7,892 nucleotides of DNA from Pseudomonadota bacterium (GTDB lineage: Bacteria; Pseudomonadota; Gammaproteobacteria; Xanthomonadales; Marinicellaceae). The stretch covers positions 1-7,892 of the forward strand of contig QQUO01000190.1 in the NCBI GenBank assembly GCA_008501575.1, written 5' to 3'. Made by a program: the position numbers and the translations under genes. This document shows, one piece after another, positions 6,411 to 7,892 of the stretch (positions are counted from its first letter, which is position 1; each line of letters opens with the position of its first letter). The notes below the pieces were generated by a model, which made no database searches, was not told the origin of the DNA, and saw only the letters and a program-made list of their open reading frames with translations.

Positions 6411-7149
6411 ACAAAGTAAATCTGACATCGCCCACAACATGGCTGTGATTACTGATCGTATTAAGCAGGCTTGTAGCAAGGCAAAACGCAACCCGAACAC
6501 TGTGCGTTTATTACTGGCCAGCAAAACCGTCGATGTGCCACGCATTGAACACGCCTTGTCGTTAATGGACAAGCCTTTGATGGGTGAAAACAGAGTCCAG
6601 GAGCTGGAACAAAAATGCCCCAAATTAAGCCAACCTCATCCTGAGGTCCATTTTATTGGTCATTTACAAAGTAATAAGATTAAACAGGTGTTGCGCTGGG
6701 CCGATTGTATTCAATCAGTTGATCGCCCGTCTTTGGCGAAGAAATTACAAAACCGATTGCTTTTTGAAGATAAGCATATGGACATATTGGTTCAGGTGAA
6801 TACCTCTTATGAAGACAGTAAATTTGGGGTCAAACCGGAACAGGCCCTGGATCTGGTTAAAAAAATCAGTGAATTTGATCGTATCCACATTAAAGGACTG
6901 ATGACCATTGGTTTGTTTTCTGCTGATAAGGACAAAGTACGGGCTTGTTTTCAACGCCTGGTTTCAATTCGGCAGGAAATCGAGTCCCAACAAATTCCAG
7001 GTGTAGAAATGGCTGAGTTATCCATGGGCATGAGTGGTGATTTAGAAATTGCCATTGAAGAAGGTGCCACCATTATTCGGGTCGGCACGGCCATTTTTGG
7101 GGAACGACAATACCCGGACAGTTATTATTGGAACGAACAGAGAACCTAA
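6403..7149 (+). CDS. yggS: YggS-type pyridoxal 5'-phosphate homeostasis protein
   Basis: This 248-residue protein of the YggS/PROSC (COG0325) family is a cytosolic PLP-binding single-domain TIM barrel that buffers PLP and affects amino-acid and B6 balance. No enzymatic activity is established for the family. K41 in LLLASKTV is the expected PLP Schiff-base lysine. Other family blocks are GENRVQE (61-67), HFIGHLQSNK (83-92), LSMGMSGDLEIAI (206-218) and IRVGTAIFG (225-233). The start at 6403 fits because the SDIAHNM segment aligns with the N-terminus of E. coli YggS. An in-frame ATG at 6346 lies deep in the DUF488 gene, and one at 6439 would lose that conserved start. No Shine-Dalgarno is visible; coupling through the 8-base overlap is likely. 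yggS often sits beside proC or yggT, so this place behind acnA is less usual. It converges with the LOG gene across 3 bases. Confidence 0.93.
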   Translation: MIEQSKSDIAHNMAVITDRIKQACSKAKRNPNTVRLLLASKTVDVPRIEHALSLMDKPLMGENRVQELEQKCPKLSQPHPEVHFIGHLQSNKIKQVLRWADCIQSVDRPSLAKKLQNRLLFEDKHMDILVQVNTSYEDSKFGVKPEQALDLVKKISEFDRIHIKGLMTIGLFSADKDKVRACFQRLVSIRQEIESQQIPGVEMAELSMGMSGDLEIAIEEGATIIRVGTAIFGERQYPDSYYWNEQRT

Positions 7150-7152
7150 GTA

Positions 7153-7740
7153 TTACACAAACCAGTGTTTGTCTAAATCAGGTGGTACGTAATGCACTAA
7201 GTAATCAATAATGCTGTCGGTATTACTGGCAATATTATAAAGCTGACGGTAGGTTTGTTTGCTGAATTTTTGGGCATACAATTCCTCAAAAAAGCCCAAC
7301 AGCTTATCGTAATAACCATGAAAGTTGGCAATAACTATGGGTTTGTTGTGAAACCCGAGTTGTTTCAATGTCATCACTTCGAACAACTCCTCTAAAGTAC
7401 CAAAGCCGCCGGGTAAAGCCACAAAGGCATCCGCCACTTCAACCATTTTATTTTTGCGGGTGGCCATGTCGTGGGTAATAATCTGCTCATCATCCCGGGT
7501 GTTTATCAGGGCATCAATTTTTAATAATTCCGGCGTAATACCCAGGGTCCTGCCACCATGTTTTTGTAAGGATGTGGCCACTTGCCCCATTAAACCGGTG
7601 CCGCCACCGCCATAAACCAAGGTCCATTGTTTCGTGGCCATTTGTGTGCCCAATTCATCCGCAGCGGTAAAATAGTGGTCGTCAATGTTGTTACTTGAGC
7701 TGCAGTAAACGGCCACATGTGAAATTTTGTATGCACTCAT
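7153..7740 (-). CDS. LOG family protein (TIGR00730-type Rossmann-fold nucleotide phosphoribohydrolase)
   Basis: This 195-residue protein has the two signatures of LOG (lonely guy) enzymes: YGGGGTGLMG at residues 43-52 for nucleotide phosphate binding, and PGGFGTLEE at 110-118, with the M-x-x-R-K element (M92, R95, K96) between them. LOG enzymes cut the N-glycosidic bond of nucleoside 5'-monophosphates, releasing the base and ribose 5-phosphate. In plants and some bacteria they activate cytokinins, while in many bacteria the substrate is AMP or unknown. The length fits the short dimeric type. The start at 7740 is supported by GGAG (plus-strand CTCC at 7748-7751) 7 bases upstream. On its own strand it lies 18 bases downstream of the MnmC-like gene, so they are probably co-transcribed from outside the window. 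Cytokinin production should not be assumed. Confidence 0.92.
   Translation of the reverse strand: MSAYKISHVAVYCSSSNNIDDHYFTAADELGTQMATKQWTLVYGGGGTGLMGQVATSLQKHGGRTLGITPELLKIDALINTRDDEQIITHDMATRKNKMVEVADAFVALPGGFGTLEELFEVMTLKQLGFHNKPIVIANFHGYYDKLLGFFEELYAQKFSKQTYRQLYNIASNTDSIIDYLVHYVPPDLDKHWFV
7157..7172. other. Small palindrome at the convergent yggS/LOG junction
   Basis: ACAAAC (7157-7162) and GTTTGT (7167-7172) form a perfect 6-bp inverted repeat around CAGT, within the last codons of the minus-strand LOG gene and just past the yggS stop. It is AT-rich and has no T-run on either side. It is therefore at best a weak two-way termination or RNA 3'-end structure, but no better terminator is seen for either gene. 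Confidence 0.3.
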
Positions 7741-7758
7741 AAATTTTCTCCGCAGCGT

Positions 7759-7892
7759 TTAAAGTGGCGCTTTTTTAAGTTGACGGTATAAAAATCGATT
7801 GGGGTGAAGTATCTTAACTAAATCTTGTTCTAAGGGCAAAGGTTGACCCCTGATCATCGCCATTAAATATTCTGCCAGTAAGGGTGCCGAGG
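7759..7892 (-). CDS. mnmC: MnmC-like FAD-dependent oxidoreductase, C-terminal 43 residues (partial at window edge)
   Basis: On the minus strand an open frame enters from the right edge and stops at the TAA whose complement is 7759-7761. It encodes 43 residues, beginning SAPLLAEYLMAMIRGQPLPL and including LHPNRFLYRQL near the end. This combination (S-A-P-L-x-A-E, then G-x-P-L-P, then H/D-P-x-R-F, then a short basic tail) resembles the C-terminus of the FAD-dependent oxidase domain of MnmC. That domain converts cmnm5(s2)U to nm5(s2)U at the wobble position of tRNA. Too little is present to tell bifunctional MnmC from a stand-alone DAO-family oxidase, so the symbol is provisional. The LOG gene follows 18 bases downstream with its own ribosome binding site. 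Confidence 0.6.
   Translation of the reverse strand, partial: SAPLLAEYLMAMIRGQPLPLEQDLVKILHPNRFLYRQLKKAPL

Overview
The window looks like chromosomal DNA from a gammaproteobacterium. The evidence is the gene set (AcnA-type aconitase, a YggS-type PLP protein, a YeaO-type DUF488 protein, an MnmC-like C-terminus next to a LOG-family enzyme), tight gene packing with many ATGA-type or few-base junctions, and a moderate G+C (mid-40s by eye, not computed). The genus cannot be fixed. The N-terminal half of the aconitase reads more like Bacteroidetes AcnA than like E. coli AcnA, so the assignment carries some doubt. No RNA genes, insertion sequences, CRISPR arrays or phage genes were seen.

Layout. 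(1) 1-869, plus strand: the 3' end of a gene for an FMN-binding protein with a covalent-flavin motif, overlapping by four bases (ATGA) a gene for a small two-helix PepSY-type membrane protein. This is probably an envelope electron-transfer pair. (2) 944-3089, plus strand: a GTG-started DUF819 multi-pass membrane protein, a DUF4442 hotdog-fold (thioesterase-like) protein, and an unrecognised 141-residue tail-anchored protein. They are separated by 3 bases and then overlap by 8, so they are probably one operon. (3) 3090-3248: the longest non-coding stretch. It holds a good sigma70-type promoter, a terminator-like hairpin with seven T, and a strong ribosome binding site, all in front of acnA. (4) 3249-7149, plus strand: acnA, a DUF488 gene 3 bases later, and a yggS-type gene overlapping that by 8 bases. 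(5) 7153-7892, minus strand, convergent with yggS across 3 bases: a LOG-family nucleotide-cleaving enzyme, preceded in its own direction by the C-terminus of an MnmC-like FAD oxidoreductase.

Most of the window is core metabolism and housekeeping. The points most worth following are the terminator-like hairpin inside the presumed acnA leader, the flavinylated FMN-binding/PepSY pair, the mixed family character of the aconitase, and the orphan tail-anchored protein, whose A-runs would give a soluble short form if ribosomes slipped by -1. I see no convincing evidence of a wholly new system such as a defence island or mobile element.
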